A model generated the notes under the pieces. It was given only the letters and a program-made list of their open reading frames with translations. It had not been told where the DNA came from and searched no databases. A stretch of DNA of 64,000 nucleotides, taken from Desulfovibrio sp. Its GTDB lineage: Bacteria; Desulfobacterota; Desulfovibrionia; Desulfovibrionales; Desulfovibrionaceae. Where the stretch lies: contig NZ_WASP01000008.1 of the NCBI RefSeq assembly GCF_009712225.1, positions 318,529 through 382,528 of the forward strand, written 5' to 3'. Both the position numbers and the translations under genes were made by a program. Position 1 is the stretch's first letter, and each line of letters opens with the position of its first letter. Positions 1 to 8,461 of this stretch are shown here, piece after piece.

Positions 1-1
1 T

Positions 2-841
2 GTGCCCGCTTCGGGCGGTGCCACACGCCGCCAGGCTGGCCTGCTGCGCGACTTTGGCGCAACAGTGCTGTGCGCCACCCCCTCCTACGGGCTGCACCTG
101 TGGGAAGCATCAATGGAAGTGGGCGTGAACTTTCGCGAGCTGCCTCTGCGCATCGGCATCTTTGGCGCAGAGCCCTGGTCCGAAGCCATGCGCCGCGACA
201 TTGAAGACAAGATGGACATCAATGCCCTCAATATTTACGGCCTCTCTGAAATCATGGGCCCCGGCGTGGCCATGGAATGCGAAGAAGCCAAGTGCGGCAT
301 GCACCTGTGGGAAGACCACATTTTGCCCGAAATCATCGATCCGATCACGGGCGACCAGCTGCCCCCCGGTGAAGTGGGCGAACTGGTGCTGACCACTCTG
401 ACCAAGGAAGGCATCCCGATGTTGCGCTACCGCACGCGCGACCTCACAAGCCTTGACTACACGCCCTGCCGCTGCGGGCGTACCCACGTGCGCATCTCGC
501 GCCTGCAGGGTCGTAGTGATGACATGCTCATCATCCGCGGCGTCAACGTGTTCCCGCAGCAGATTGAGGGCATTCTTATGGAAAGCAACGGACTTTCCCC
601 CAACTACCAGATTATCGTCGACCGCGTGCACAACCTCGACACCCTCGAAGTGCGCGTGGAGATGAACGAAAATCTCTTTGCCGACGAAATCCGCAAGCTG
701 CAGATGCTCGAAGGGCACCTGCAAAAGGCCATCAAGGAATATCTGGGCGTTTCCGCCAAGGTGCGCCTGATGGAACCCCGCTCCATCGAACGCTCAGAAG
801 GCAAGGCCAAGCGCATCGTGGACAACCGCCCCAAGGACTAG
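2..841 (+). CDS. paaK: phenylacetate-CoA ligase, C-terminal part (cut by window edge)
   Basis: This is the last 279 residues of an AMP-forming phenylacetate-CoA ligase, which activates phenylacetate (or another aryl acid) with ATP and CoA in the cytoplasm. The family is about 430 residues, so roughly the first third lies before the window and no start can be given. Visible family features are the IFGAEPWSE segment, the NIYGLSEIMGPG adenylate-binding stretch, a YRTRDL motif and the C-terminal RSDDMLIIRGVN hinge followed by the small C-terminal lid domain ending near EGKAKRIVDNR. Desulfovibrio genomes usually carry several paralogues, so the true substrate is uncertain. An imperfect GC-rich hairpin at 900-930 follows the stop but has no T run. 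Confidence 0.93.
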   Translation: MPASGGATRRQAGLLRDFGATVLCATPSYGLHLWEASMEVGVNFRELPLRIGIFGAEPWSEAMRRDIEDKMDINALNIYGLSEIMGPGVAMECEEAKCGMHLWEDHILPEIIDPITGDQLPPGEVGELVLTTLTKEGIPMLRYRTRDLTSLDYTPCRCGRTHVRISRLQGRSDDMLIIRGVNVFPQQIEGILMESNGLSPNYQIIVDRVHNLDTLEVRVEMNENLFADEIRKLQMLEGHLQKAIKEYLGVSAKVRLMEPRSIERSEGKAKRIVDNRPKD

Positions 842-1033
842 GGCAAGAAAACAGCCATATCAAATTGGCACAGACATTTGGCTGTGCCTGTGCATATTGC
901 AGGGGCTGCCGGTGATGCCGGTGGCCCCTGAGCATGACTTGATACCGCCGCCTAGCCTTACACGAATTTCAATAGTAATTTTAGCATGTTATGCGTGTTT
1001 ACAAATTTGTTGCGGAAAAAAGTTCAGCAATGC

Positions 1034-1062
1034 TTGACACCTCAGGCCAGTCAGCGTACAAC
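1034..1062 (+). promoter_or_regulatory. sigma70 promoter of the tRNA cluster
   Basis: TTGACA at 1034-1039 and TACAAC at 1057-1062 are separated by exactly 17 bases. The first tRNA begins 13 bases after the -10 box, so transcription would start only a few bases before tRNA-Gly. Confidence 0.75.
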
Positions 1063-1075
1063 CCTTCTTCGTTGA

Positions 1076-1150
<75 letters not shown>

Positions 1151-1161
1151 CTTTTTTTGCT

Positions 1162-1235
<74 letters not shown>

Positions 1236-1272
1236 AACAGCATCCTTTACGCTTCGCCGTTTCGCATACCAT

Positions 1273-1347
<75 letters not shown>

Positions 1348-1352
1348 CTTTT

Positions 1353-1427
1353 GCGGGAATAACTCAACGGTAGAGTGTCAGCTTCCCAAGCTGAAGGTTG
1401 CGGGTTCAAATCCCGTTTCCCGCTCCA
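1353..1427 (+). tRNA. tRNA-Gly(CCC)
   Basis: The acceptor GCGGGAA pairs with TTCCCGC, the anticodon CCC is at 1385-1387, and CCA is encoded. It starts five bases after tRNA-Gly copy 2. It resembles the GCC isoacceptor and probably arose by duplication of it. Confidence 0.96.
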
Positions 1428-1445
1428 AAAAAGCTTGCAATATTA

Positions 1446-1480
1446 GGCTCTTGCAGAACATCTCTGTAAGAGCCTTTTTT
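1446..1480 (+). terminator. terminator of the tRNA cluster
   Basis: GGCTCTT pairs with AAGAGCC across a 15-base loop and is followed at once by six T residues. It closes the four-tRNA transcript. Confidence 0.8.
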
Positions 1481-1560
1481 GTTGCCCCAATTTTGGTCGC
1501 CCCTCGAACAACGTTCAGCAAACATCCACAAAACTGTCACCTGATGTCCTCATTCTTACG

Positions 1561-1589
1561 TTGACTCCTCACCATTTGGGGCGTAGGTG
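1561..1589 (+). promoter_or_regulatory. candidate promoter of the Mg2+ leader
   Basis: TTGACT at 1561-1566 is followed after 17 bases by TAGGTG. The -10 match is weak, but the position would start the transcript just before the M-box. Confidence 0.35.
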
Positions 1590-1745
1590 TCTTCTAGCTT
1601 ATCGGTAGGCGAGGCTACCTCAGGGATATGGGTTACTGCCGCGGAGTAGTGGAGACACTATGAGAAGGCCAACAGTCGATGTCGCATAAGGCATGGACTA
1701 TGTAACTTCACCGCCCTGGGGAGCTAAAACTTGAACGATGCGAAT
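1590..1745 (+). promoter_or_regulatory. M-box (ykoK-type) Mg2+ riboswitch
   Basis: The stretch shows the conserved M-box blocks in order as I remember them from mgtE leaders: GTAGGCGAGGCTACC near the 5' end, GGTTACTGCCGC, then GGCCAACAGTCGATGTCGC with ATAAGGC, and the closing GCTAAAACTTGAACGATG. ATCG near 1603 can pair with CGAT near 1737 to close the domain. Family knowledge: Mg2+ binding folds the aptamer and switches off downstream expression. A terminator follows at 1771-1810, and the downstream gene is an Mg2+ ATPase, which fits. Exact ends are estimates. Confidence 0.85.
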
Positions 1746-1770
1746 GCCCCGCTTGGGGCTTTGGGTACGT

Positions 1771-1810
1771 CCCTGTCATCGTTTTGCGCCATGACCGGGG
1801 CGATTTTTTT
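1771..1810 (+). terminator. riboswitch expression-platform terminator
   Basis: CC..GTCAT pairs with ATGAC..GG and the hairpin runs into GGCGA plus seven T residues. A second small GC hairpin (GCCCC..GGGGC, about 1746-1759) lies between it and the aptamer. It stands between the M-box and mgtA, so it is the likely Mg2+-dependent stop. Confidence 0.7.
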
Positions 1811-1865
1811 ATCACAACTGGCAATTCTGCCTAAACAGGGAAATTCCCAAACTCAGAGGACAAAA

Positions 1866-1958
1866 ATGGAACCGGACAGTAGATACAGCCCAAATTCTGA
1901 TTTCGTACCGCGAAGGTGCGTGACGGAAGGGATGTTCATGTCCGTTCCGCCACGATAG
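1866..1958 (+). CDS. MgtL-like leader peptide upstream of the Mg2+ ATPase
   Basis: A 30-codon frame lies wholly between the riboswitch terminator and mgtA. Its start is supported by AGAGGA at 1855-1860, five bases before ATG. The peptide begins [17 protein letters not shown]. The Salmonella and E. coli MgtL leader peptide, from memory, is [17 protein letters not shown], so the first four residues and a Pro-Arg-Arg further on agree. In enterobacteria the acidic and proline codons make translation sensitive to Mg2+ and so set mgtA expression. Here the same role is an inference. Codons 8-12 also form one arm of a long-range stem. No function as a protein is suggested. Confidence 0.55.
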   Translation: MEPDSRYSPNSDFVPRRCVTEGMFMSVPPR

Positions 1959-1982
1959 CTCTGGGTTCATCAGATTATGGGC
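1888..1982 (+). promoter_or_regulatory. long-range stem in the mgtA leader
   Basis: Bases 1888-1901 and 1969-1982 can pair at 12 of 14 positions (GCCCAAATTCTGAT with ATCAGATTATGGGC). Inside it, 1919-1928 and 1945-1954 form a second hairpin (CGTG.CGGAA with TTCCG.CACG). The 5' arm lies in the leader frame, so ribosome position would decide whether the structure forms. The mgtA ribosome site lies 25 bases beyond the outer stem. Confidence 0.5.
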
Positions 1983-2019
1983 TGTGCTTCCATCAGTTTT
2001 CATTTGTGGAGGTGCACTC

Positions 2020-4734
2020 ATGCGTCAAACTACTCGCACTGCGCGCAAAAATGCCCGTGCAAGGGAACGCCACTATAAAGAAGCTGGCGATCGTCTTGCG
2101 CTTGCGGCAATGCTCGATGCCAACACCCTGCTCAAAAAGCTCAAGACGGCCAGAGATGGCCTGAATGAAGCACAGATACGCACGTCACGCGACCTGTTCG
2201 GCAGCAATGTCATCACCCGTGGCAAAAAGCAGTCTCTTTTCAGCAGGCTGGTTGGGGCGTTCATCAATCCCTTTACGGCCATTCTTCTTGGCCTGGCCAC
2301 AGTGTCTGCCTGTACGGATATTTTGTGGGCAGATCCGGGCGAGGCGAATCCCAAAACTGTTATCATCATCATGACCATGGTCATGATTTCTGGCCTGCTG
2401 CGCTTTGTGCAGGAGGCCCGGAGCGGCGCGGCTGCCGAAAACCTGCTCAAGATGATCAAGACCACAACCTGCGTGCAGCGGCGTGAAGTGGGCAGAGCAG
2501 AAATTCCGCTTGAAGACGTGGTGGTGGGTGACATTGTCTATCTGGCCGCTGGTGACATGATACCAGCGGACATGCGCATTATTCAGGCCAAGGACCTTTT
2601 TGTCAGCCAGTCTGCCCTGACCGGCGAGAGTATCGCCATAGAAAAAATCGCCACAGAGGTTGAAAGTGGCCTGAGCAGCATGGCTGAATGCCGCAACCTG
2701 GCCTTTATGGGGTCAAACGTGGTGAGCGGCAGCGCCATGGGTGTTGTGGTCGCCACGGGCGATTCCACCATATTCGGCGAAATGGCAAAGAGCATCACGG
2801 CAAAGCCGGTGCAGACCAGTTTTGAAAAGGGCATTAACCAGGTTTCCTGGGTGCTTATCCGCTTCATGCTGATAATGGTTCCCCTGGTTCTGTTTATCAA
2901 CGGCTTTACCAAGGGCGACTGGGTAGACGCCGCTCTGTTTGCCCTCTCGGTTGCTGTGGGCCTTACCCCAGAAATGTTGCCCATGATCGTGACAACATGC
3001 CTTGCCAAGGGCGCGGTAAGCATGGCCCGCGAAAAAACCATCATCAAGAACCTCAATTCCATCCAGAATCTGGGGTCTATGGATATTCTGTGCACTGACA
3101 AGACGGGCACGCTGACCCTCGACAAAGTCGTTTTGCAGTACCACCTGAATATCCATGGGCAGGAAGACATACGCGTGCTCCGCCACGCCTTTTTGAACAG
3201 CTACTATCAGACCGGCCTTAAAAACCTGATTGATTTTGCCATCATCGAGCGCACCCTGCAGGAACAAAAAGAAAATCCTTCTCTGGTTGACCTCTCTGAC
3301 AAGTTCACCAAGGTGGATGAAATTCCTTTTGATTTTGAACGGCGGCGCATGAGCGTTGTGGTGTCAAACGGCAAAACCCAGATGATCACCAAGGGCGCCG
3401 TGGAAGAAATGCTCGCTGTGTGCGGCTATGCCGAATACAAGGGCGAGGTGCTTCCGCTCTCTGATGAAATCAGGGAATACATTTTAAAGAAAGTGTCGGC
3501 CCTCAACGACGACGGCATGCGCGTTATCGCGGTTGCGCAAAAAACAAACCCGTCGCCGGTGGGCGCTTTTTCTGTCGCCGATGAATCCGACATGGTCTTG
3601 ATGGGCTATCTGGCTTTTCTTGATCCGCCCAAGGAATCAACGGAAAGAGCCCTGAAAGCCCTGCATGAACACGGCGTGGGCGTAAAGATTCTTACGGGCG
3701 ACAACGACAAGGTGACGCGCTGCGTATGCCGCCAGCTGAAGATTCCCGTGGAGCACATGATGCTGGGCTCTGACATCGCGGGCATGAGCGAAGAAGAGCT
3801 GTGCCTCAAGGTTGAGGATGTGAGCGTTTTCGCCAAGCTTTCTCCCCAGCAGAAAACGCAGGTCATCACGGCCTTGCGTGCAAACGGGCACAGTGTTGGC
3901 TACATGGGCGATGGCATAAACGATGCCGCAGCCATGAAGGCCGCCGATGTGGGTATTTCTGTAGACAGCGCCGTTGATATCGCCAAGGAATCGGCGGACG
4001 TCATCCTGCTGGAAAAAGATTTGATGGTTCTGGAAAAAGGCATCGTTGAAGGCAGAAAAACGTATGCCAACATGATCAAATACATAAAAATGACGGCAAG
4101 TTCCAACTTCGGCAACATGTTCTCGGTGCTTGCGGCCAGTGCGTTTCTGCCGTTTTTGCCCATGCTCTCGATCCACCTGATTCTGCTGAATCTTATTTAT
4201 GATCTGAGCTGCACGGCAATACCCTGGGACAATGTGGACAAGGAGTATCTGGCTGTTCCCAGAAAGTGGGATGCCTCGTCCATTGGCAAGTTCATGCTGT
4301 GGATCGGCCCCACGAGCTCTGTTTTTGACATCACAACCTATCTGCTGATGTATTTTGTCATCTGCCCCATGATGTGCGGCGGGCAGCTGTTCCACCATAT
4401 TACAGACCCAGCGGTGCAGGCCCAGTACATTGCCGTATTTCAGGCGGGCTGGTTTGTGGAATCCATGTGGAGCCAGACCCTGGTTATTCACATGATCCGC
4501 ACGCCCAAGATACCGTTTTTCCAGAGCCGCGCCTCTGCCTCGGTAACCCTGGTAACGTTTACCGGCATTGCGGTGCTCACCATGATTCCGTTTACTGCAT
4601 TTGGGGCATCCATCGGGCTTGGCACGCTGCCGCCTGTATACTTTGCCTGGCTTGCGGTAACCATTCTGCTGTACATGGTGCTGGCAACTATCGCCAAAAA
4701 GGCCTTTGTCTGGAAATATGGTGAGCTCCTGTAA
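2020..4734 (+). CDS. mgtA: magnesium-transporting P-type ATPase (type IIIB)
   Basis: This inner-membrane ATPase imports Mg2+ at low external Mg2+. The 904-residue length is normal for MgtA/MgtB. TGES of the actuator domain is near residue 201, the phosphorylated Asp of DKTGTLT is residue 360, and GDGIND is near residue 630. Two N-terminal hairpins of membrane helices (about 80-145 and 275-340) and a six-helix C-terminal block follow the P-type plan. The start at 2020 is chosen because GGAGG lies at 2008-2012, seven bases before it. An in-frame ATG at 1984 has no such site and would break the leader layout. Regulation by the M-box and leader peptide upstream is likely. Confidence 0.95.
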   Translation: MRQTTRTARKNARARERHYKEAGDRLALAAMLDANTLLKKLKTARDGLNEAQIRTSRDLFGSNVITRGKKQSLFSRLVGAFINPFTAILLGLATVSACTDILWADPGEANPKTVIIIMTMVMISGLLRFVQEARSGAAAENLLKMIKTTTCVQRREVGRAEIPLEDVVVGDIVYLAAGDMIPADMRIIQAKDLFVSQSALTGESIAIEKIATEVESGLSSMAECRNLAFMGSNVVSGSAMGVVVATGDSTIFGEMAKSITAKPVQTSFEKGINQVSWVLIRFMLIMVPLVLFINGFTKGDWVDAALFALSVAVGLTPEMLPMIVTTCLAKGAVSMAREKTIIKNLNSIQNLGSMDILCTDKTGTLTLDKVVLQYHLNIHGQEDIRVLRHAFLNSYYQTGLKNLIDFAIIERTLQEQKENPSLVDLSDKFTKVDEIPFDFERRRMSVVVSNGKTQMITKGAVEEMLAVCGYAEYKGEVLPLSDEIREYILKKVSALNDDGMRVIAVAQKTNPSPVGAFSVADESDMVLMGYLAFLDPPKESTERALKALHEHGVGVKILTGDNDKVTRCVCRQLKIPVEHMMLGSDIAGMSEEELCLKVEDVSVFAKLSPQQKTQVITALRANGHSVGYMGDGINDAAAMKAADVGISVDSAVDIAKESADVILLEKDLMVLEKGIVEGRKTYANMIKYIKMTASSNFGNMFSVLAASAFLPFLPMLSIHLILLNLIYDLSCTAIPWDNVDKEYLAVPRKWDASSIGKFMLWIGPTSSVFDITTYLLMYFVICPMMCGGQLFHHITDPAVQAQYIAVFQAGWFVESMWSQTLVIHMIRTPKIPFFQSRASASVTLVTFTGIAVLTMIPFTAFGASIGLGTLPPVYFAWLAVTILLYMVLATIAKKAFVWKYGELL

Positions 4735-4797
4735 AATGATGCCTGTCTGAAAACAGCGCGCTGAATATCCAGCATCTTGGCAGAACGCCAATGAACA

Positions 4798-4836
4798 GAA
4801 AGTCCCAGTCCAGCGGCAAGCTGAACTGGGACTTTC
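4798..4836. terminator. strong hairpin after mgtA
   Basis: GAAAGTCCCAGT.CAGC pairs with GCTG.ACTGGGACTTTC, a nearly perfect 16-pair stem about 60 bases after the mgtA stop. It lacks a clean T run on either strand, so it may protect the transcript end rather than terminate by itself. Confidence 0.5.
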
Positions 4837-4939
4837 AATAGTGACGCATTCCAGAAAAGAGCCATCGCACAGGGCAGCGGGCGTAGGCCCCAAATACGGC
4901 AAACATCTCAAGAGAACACGCGGCGCATGCGCCGACGTA

Positions 4940-5419
4940 TTATTTGCAGTAGATCCCCTGGGCGGCATCCTTGTGGCAGGAGACGCAATCCGCAAAGTTC
5001 GATGAACCGGGCAGTTTGCGGTGTTTGTGTACAAACCAGGGGGTATCGGTCACCCGCAAGGGGGATTGCCCCGCGAGATGGCGCGCAACTTTGTCCCCTC
5101 GACGGTTCGCACCTGAGCCTGCCGCCTGCTCTTTCAGCCAGCGCTCAACGACAGCAGCGTCTTCTGCTGGCACAGAGACCTGCGAACCAAAATGCTCATC
5201 AAGATTACTCATGATTTTGCTCCAGGAGGTTGCCGGCAGCATCCAGGCGGGGTACGCAATGTGGCATCCGCCACAATTGTTTACGTACGCGGCAGGCGGG
5301 GTCGAATCGCAGTTTCTGTTTCCCCTGTCATGTCTATCACCCGCCGCTGAAACAGCGGCAAAAAACAGACTCACAGAGAAGAAGACCACCACGACACCCA
5401 GGCTTTTCAAACAGGCCAT
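4940..5419 (-). CDS. dihaem cytochrome c (DHC family)
   Basis: This is a periplasmic electron carrier of 159 residues with an N-terminal signal peptide (hydrophobic stretch at 5-25, ending VSAAG). Two haem-attachment sites are visible: CGGCH at about residue 50 and CVSCH near the C terminus. The surrounding YVNNCGGCH, PAWMLPATSW and TPWFVHKHRK segments are typical of the DHC family first described in Rhodobacter sphaeroides. ATG at 5419 is chosen because GGAG lies six bases upstream; a GTG one codon earlier would be too close. DHC usually sits beside a cytochrome b561 or SHP partner, and none is seen here. The methyltransferase gene on the same strand ends 65 bases upstream. Confidence 0.88.
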   Translation of the reverse strand: MACLKSLGVVVVFFSVSLFFAAVSAAGDRHDRGNRNCDSTPPAAYVNNCGGCHIAYPAWMLPATSWSKIMSNLDEHFGSQVSVPAEDAAVVERWLKEQAAGSGANRRGDKVARHLAGQSPLRVTDTPWFVHKHRKLPGSSNFADCVSCHKDAAQGIYCK

Positions 5420-5484
5420 CACATACTCCTGTCCCTGTTATCACACCAGAGAACACCCTAGCGCTCACAAACGCAATTGCCGCA

Positions 5485-6213
5485 TCAGCAGTACCGTTGA
5501 GCAATAAAGACATTTCGCGGCGGAAATGTCCGCAACTCTCTTTTTTTCGATATCTTATACCCATACCTCGAAATGCATCTCTCAACTTCGCCAGTGGTCA
5601 TGCGAAATGTATATTCTGATGGCCGCCTTTTTTCCATAGGCAGGCGCACGTCTGCAGTATGGTTTTTGTTGTTTGGCATTGCGTTGTATTTTGAGCTGAT
5701 GCAGTCAAAAGCCATATATCCTTTTGGCTTGACGCACTCTCCGTAAATCTTGAACAGATCTTCCAGTGACGCTCCGGGGATATGATACAACCAGTTTACG
5801 GAAAGCAGCACATCAACCTTTTCAGGGCGAAATCTGGGGTTCAGTGCATCATCCACAATAGTGTTAATGCGGGTCTTGTAATATTTTGCCAGCAGGTCGC
5901 ACATTTCAATCGCGGAAACCGCAATATCGCTCCCCCCCAAACGCTGAAAACCTCTTTGCTGCAGCCAGAGCAGGTTCGCGCCACTGCCGCAACCCACTTC
6001 AAAAACATGCGCGGAACTGGGCACCATTTGCGTAATCCACTCGCAGGGCACACATACGTGCGGCCGCCAGGGACGGTGTTTAATGGCATACGCATGCCAC
6101 CAGCTTGCATTTGTTGTTTTGGAGCACCACTGCAGGTATTTCTGGGAAACACCCAATCTGTAACGATAGCTCTGCAGCCAGCCATTGACATAACACACGG
6201 CTTTATCAAGCAT
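5485..6213 (-). CDS. class I SAM-dependent methyltransferase
   Basis: A 242-residue soluble protein with the SAM-binding motif I HVFEVGCGSGANLLWL at about residues 70-85, an acidic motif II (GGSDIA) and a post-motif region DVLLSVNWLYHI. This is the Rossmann methyltransferase pattern. The acceptor cannot be told. The C-terminal third (RRPSEYTFRMTTGEV) resembles sugar- or lipid-modifying methyltransferases. The start at 6213 is chosen for GGGAG eight bases upstream. Upstream in-frame ATGs (6225 and 6270) lack a ribosome site. It may be cotranscribed with the dihaem cytochrome. Confidence 0.8.
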   Translation of the reverse strand: MLDKAVCYVNGWLQSYRYRLGVSQKYLQWCSKTTNASWWHAYAIKHRPWRPHVCVPCEWITQMVPSSAHVFEVGCGSGANLLWLQQRGFQRLGGSDIAVSAIEMCDLLAKYYKTRINTIVDDALNPRFRPEKVDVLLSVNWLYHIPGASLEDLFKIYGECVKPKGYMAFDCISSKYNAMPNNKNHTADVRLPMEKRRPSEYTFRMTTGEVERCISRYGYKISKKRELRTFPPRNVFIAQRYC

Positions 6214-6301
6214 AGAACAATCTCCCATGCCTATAGAAGCCGTGAACGCAAAAAGCGTCCACAACTTCACAGGAATAGTTGCGGAAAAAAGGATCTGCCT
6301 T

Positions 6302-6658
6302 TTAGGAAAAAAGCAGAGCTTCGGGAGGATGTTCTATGGAGTGCGCTATGCAGTACGTGTTTTGCAGCAACTGAAAACACGGCACCAAGGAAAGCGAAGG
6401 CACAGCGCTTAAAGGAATCGGCGAAGAATAAAGAAAATGACTTAACGGCTCAAGATCTTGATGCTCATTTGTTTCATGCTGTAGCTGAAACTTTGAAACG
6501 CGGGCATTGTCATCATAATCATTAACTATATCAAGCACCGGTGAAAAAACGACAAAAAGCATCATAGCCACGCACAACGACCTCAAGAATGTCACGGCTA
6601 AAGAACCGGACATTGTCGCCGGGGATTTCCCCTTGATCGCGTGCTTCATACTCAACAT
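6302..6658 (-). CDS. hypothetical protein with one membrane segment
   Basis: A possible 118-residue protein that I do not recognise. Residues 24-46 form a hydrophobic helix (SLCVAMMLFVVFSPVLDIV) followed by an acidic and polar stretch. The ribosome site is weak (GGAA, four bases before ATG), and an alternative ATG lies three codons on. The region is AT-rich compared with its neighbours and another frame (6531-6833) overlaps it, so the call is tentative. Confidence 0.3.
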   Translation of the reverse strand: MLSMKHAIKGKSPATMSGSLAVTFLRSLCVAMMLFVVFSPVLDIVNDYDDNARVSKFQLQHETNEHQDLEPLSHFLYSSPIPLSAVPSLSLVPCFQLLQNTYCIAHSIEHPPEALLFS

Positions 6659-6901
6659 AAAATTCCGTATTCATCAATTTTAGAATGACGAATAATATTA
6701 CATTGGCAAAGTACATGCAACACCGCGCCACTGCAAAAACCTTATGCCCCAGACAGTGAGACATTCTTGCATTATCAGCAGCAAAAAAGACAAGTTGCGT
6801 TATGCCAGTTTTTCTCATGATTGATTTTAACACAATAAAAATTTCGGTTGGCCTTTTTTGTGACAGACAACACTTGGCTGCGCCATGTGGGTAATCTCTC
6901 C
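6659..6901. other. AT-rich intergenic stretch
   Basis: It holds no convincing gene. A minus-strand frame at 6531-6833 shows no family features. No terminator of the regulator gene at 6902 is obvious here. Confidence 0.4.
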
Positions 6902-8248
6902 TCAGGCTTCGTGCCCGCCCTCAAGCACCAGCACCAGCAGGTCGAGCCCCTGGCGGAACGTCTGCATGGTTTCGGGCGACGATATGGCCAGCCTTACGCA
7001 GTTTGGCGGCGGCATATGCCCAACGGTGAACTTTTCAGACGAATACACCTGCAAACCCACCCGCTGCGTGGCCTGCTCAAAGGCGGTGCTTGTCCACCCA
7101 TCCGTCAACTCAAGCCACACATGCATGCTGCGCTGGTCCAGCACAAAGCTGTGGCCGTGCAGCCGTTCTTTGAACAGGGCCATGCGCCTGTCCAGCTCGC
7201 TTTTTTTTCCGGCTATTATTTTGTCCGCAATGCCAGAATTGATGGTTTCACAAATAATCTCTGCGCAGAGGGGCGGCGTCATCCATATGCTGTCCACCAC
7301 GCCTTGCGCAATGCTGGCGCACATGGCCTGCGGCGCAACTACAAAGGCGATGCGCAGCCCGGTATAAAAAGCCTGCGCCATGCCGCAGATAAAAATACTC
7401 TGCTCTGGCAGCAAGGCAGACAGGGTGCGTTCGCCACCTTCTGCCAAAAAGGCGTCAACGCCATCCTCAAGCAGAAGCAGGCCATGCCGCCGTATTACCT
7501 CACTCAAGGTAAGCCGCCGCTGCGGCCCCATGGAACTGTTGGTGGGGTTTTGCACCAGCCCCGCAGTGTACAGGCCTTTGACCGCCTGGCGCTGGCACAG
7601 GGCGTCCAGCGATTCGGGCAGCATGCCCTGCGCGTCCATTTCTACTGCTTCCAGTCGTATGCCGTTGGCCCGCGCCGCAGATTTAACGCCGGGATAGGTG
7701 TACTTTTCCACGGCGACCCTGTCTCCGGGCTCAAACAGGGTTGAAAATATGCAGTGCAGGGCGTGCTGCGTGCCTGCGGTGACAACCACAGTTTCTGCCG
7801 AGGCGCATACGCCAAAACGGGCCACCCAGCGCGCACCAGTTTCGCGGTGGCCGTAATGCCCCTGCGGAAAAGCGTACGGCACATAGCGGTGCAGCCCCCC
7901 GCGTGCAAGCACCTGCCCCACAACCTCTTCCAGATAGTGTTCTGAACCGTGCAGGGGGTGCACAAGCCCCATGTTTACCGCCTTTACGTTCTGGACGGTG
8001 GTATCCACCAGTGAAGCGGCTACCCCGGCATCAGCCGCCACAAACGTGCCCATACCAACCATGGCCGTGATGAGATTGCGTTTCTCAGCCTCTGCATAGG
8101 CCCGCGTTATGGTGGTGACCGTTACCCCCACTGCCTTTGCCAGCTCGCGGTGCGAGGGCAGGCGGTCGCCCGGTTGCAGCACCCCCGAGCGGATATCACG
8201 CTCAAGAGCATCTGCCAGCGCGATGTACAGGGGTTTGTTGGTATCCAT
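6902..8248 (-). CDS. MocR/PdxR-type GntR regulator with aminotransferase-like domain
   Basis: The protein has an N-terminal GntR winged helix (about residues 5-70: PLYIALADALERDI, DRLPSHRELAKAVGVT, TITRAYAEAE) joined to a fold-type I aminotransferase domain (about 110-445). MocR proteins normally bind PLP through a lysine in a SxSK..xPGLR motif. Here the aligned segment reads CGMAQAFYTGLR, so the lysine position is Gln (codon at 7373-7375). The 448-residue length is typical. I start at 8248 (MDTNKPLYIAL); ATG at 8266 is also possible and neither has a strong ribosome site. The gene is divergent from the BenE-type transporter at 8462, which is its probable target. Confidence 0.88.
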   Translation of the reverse strand: MDTNKPLYIALADALERDIRSGVLQPGDRLPSHRELAKAVGVTVTTITRAYAEAEKRNLITAMVGMGTFVAADAGVAASLVDTTVQNVKAVNMGLVHPLHGSEHYLEEVVGQVLARGGLHRYVPYAFPQGHYGHRETGARWVARFGVCASAETVVVTAGTQHALHCIFSTLFEPGDRVAVEKYTYPGVKSAARANGIRLEAVEMDAQGMLPESLDALCQRQAVKGLYTAGLVQNPTNSSMGPQRRLTLSEVIRRHGLLLLEDGVDAFLAEGGERTLSALLPEQSIFICGMAQAFYTGLRIAFVVAPQAMCASIAQGVVDSIWMTPPLCAEIICETINSGIADKIIAGKKSELDRRMALFKERLHGHSFVLDQRSMHVWLELTDGWTSTAFEQATQRVGLQVYSSEKFTVGHMPPPNCVRLAISSPETMQTFRQGLDLLVLVLEGGHEA

Positions 8249-8461
8249 TATTTTAAGATTCCACATGGGTGTGCCAGCCAGGGTATCAGGTGTCTTACAT
8301 ACAGCTGTGTGTTTACGCACCAGCCATTTATGCGTATACAATAAAGCAATCTTCGTAAATTTCTGCCGCCATGCTCTGCCCGGCCGGGCATAACCGCACC
8401 GCAGCAGAATCACGGCAGGGGATGCGAATGCAGACCCCCCTGCAGCACTTAAGGAGAACGC

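Noticed and set aside
3637..5034. Long open frame on the minus strand across the end of mgtA
   Set aside because: It is the antisense shadow of a clear P-type ATPase gene, has no ribosome site and no family features.
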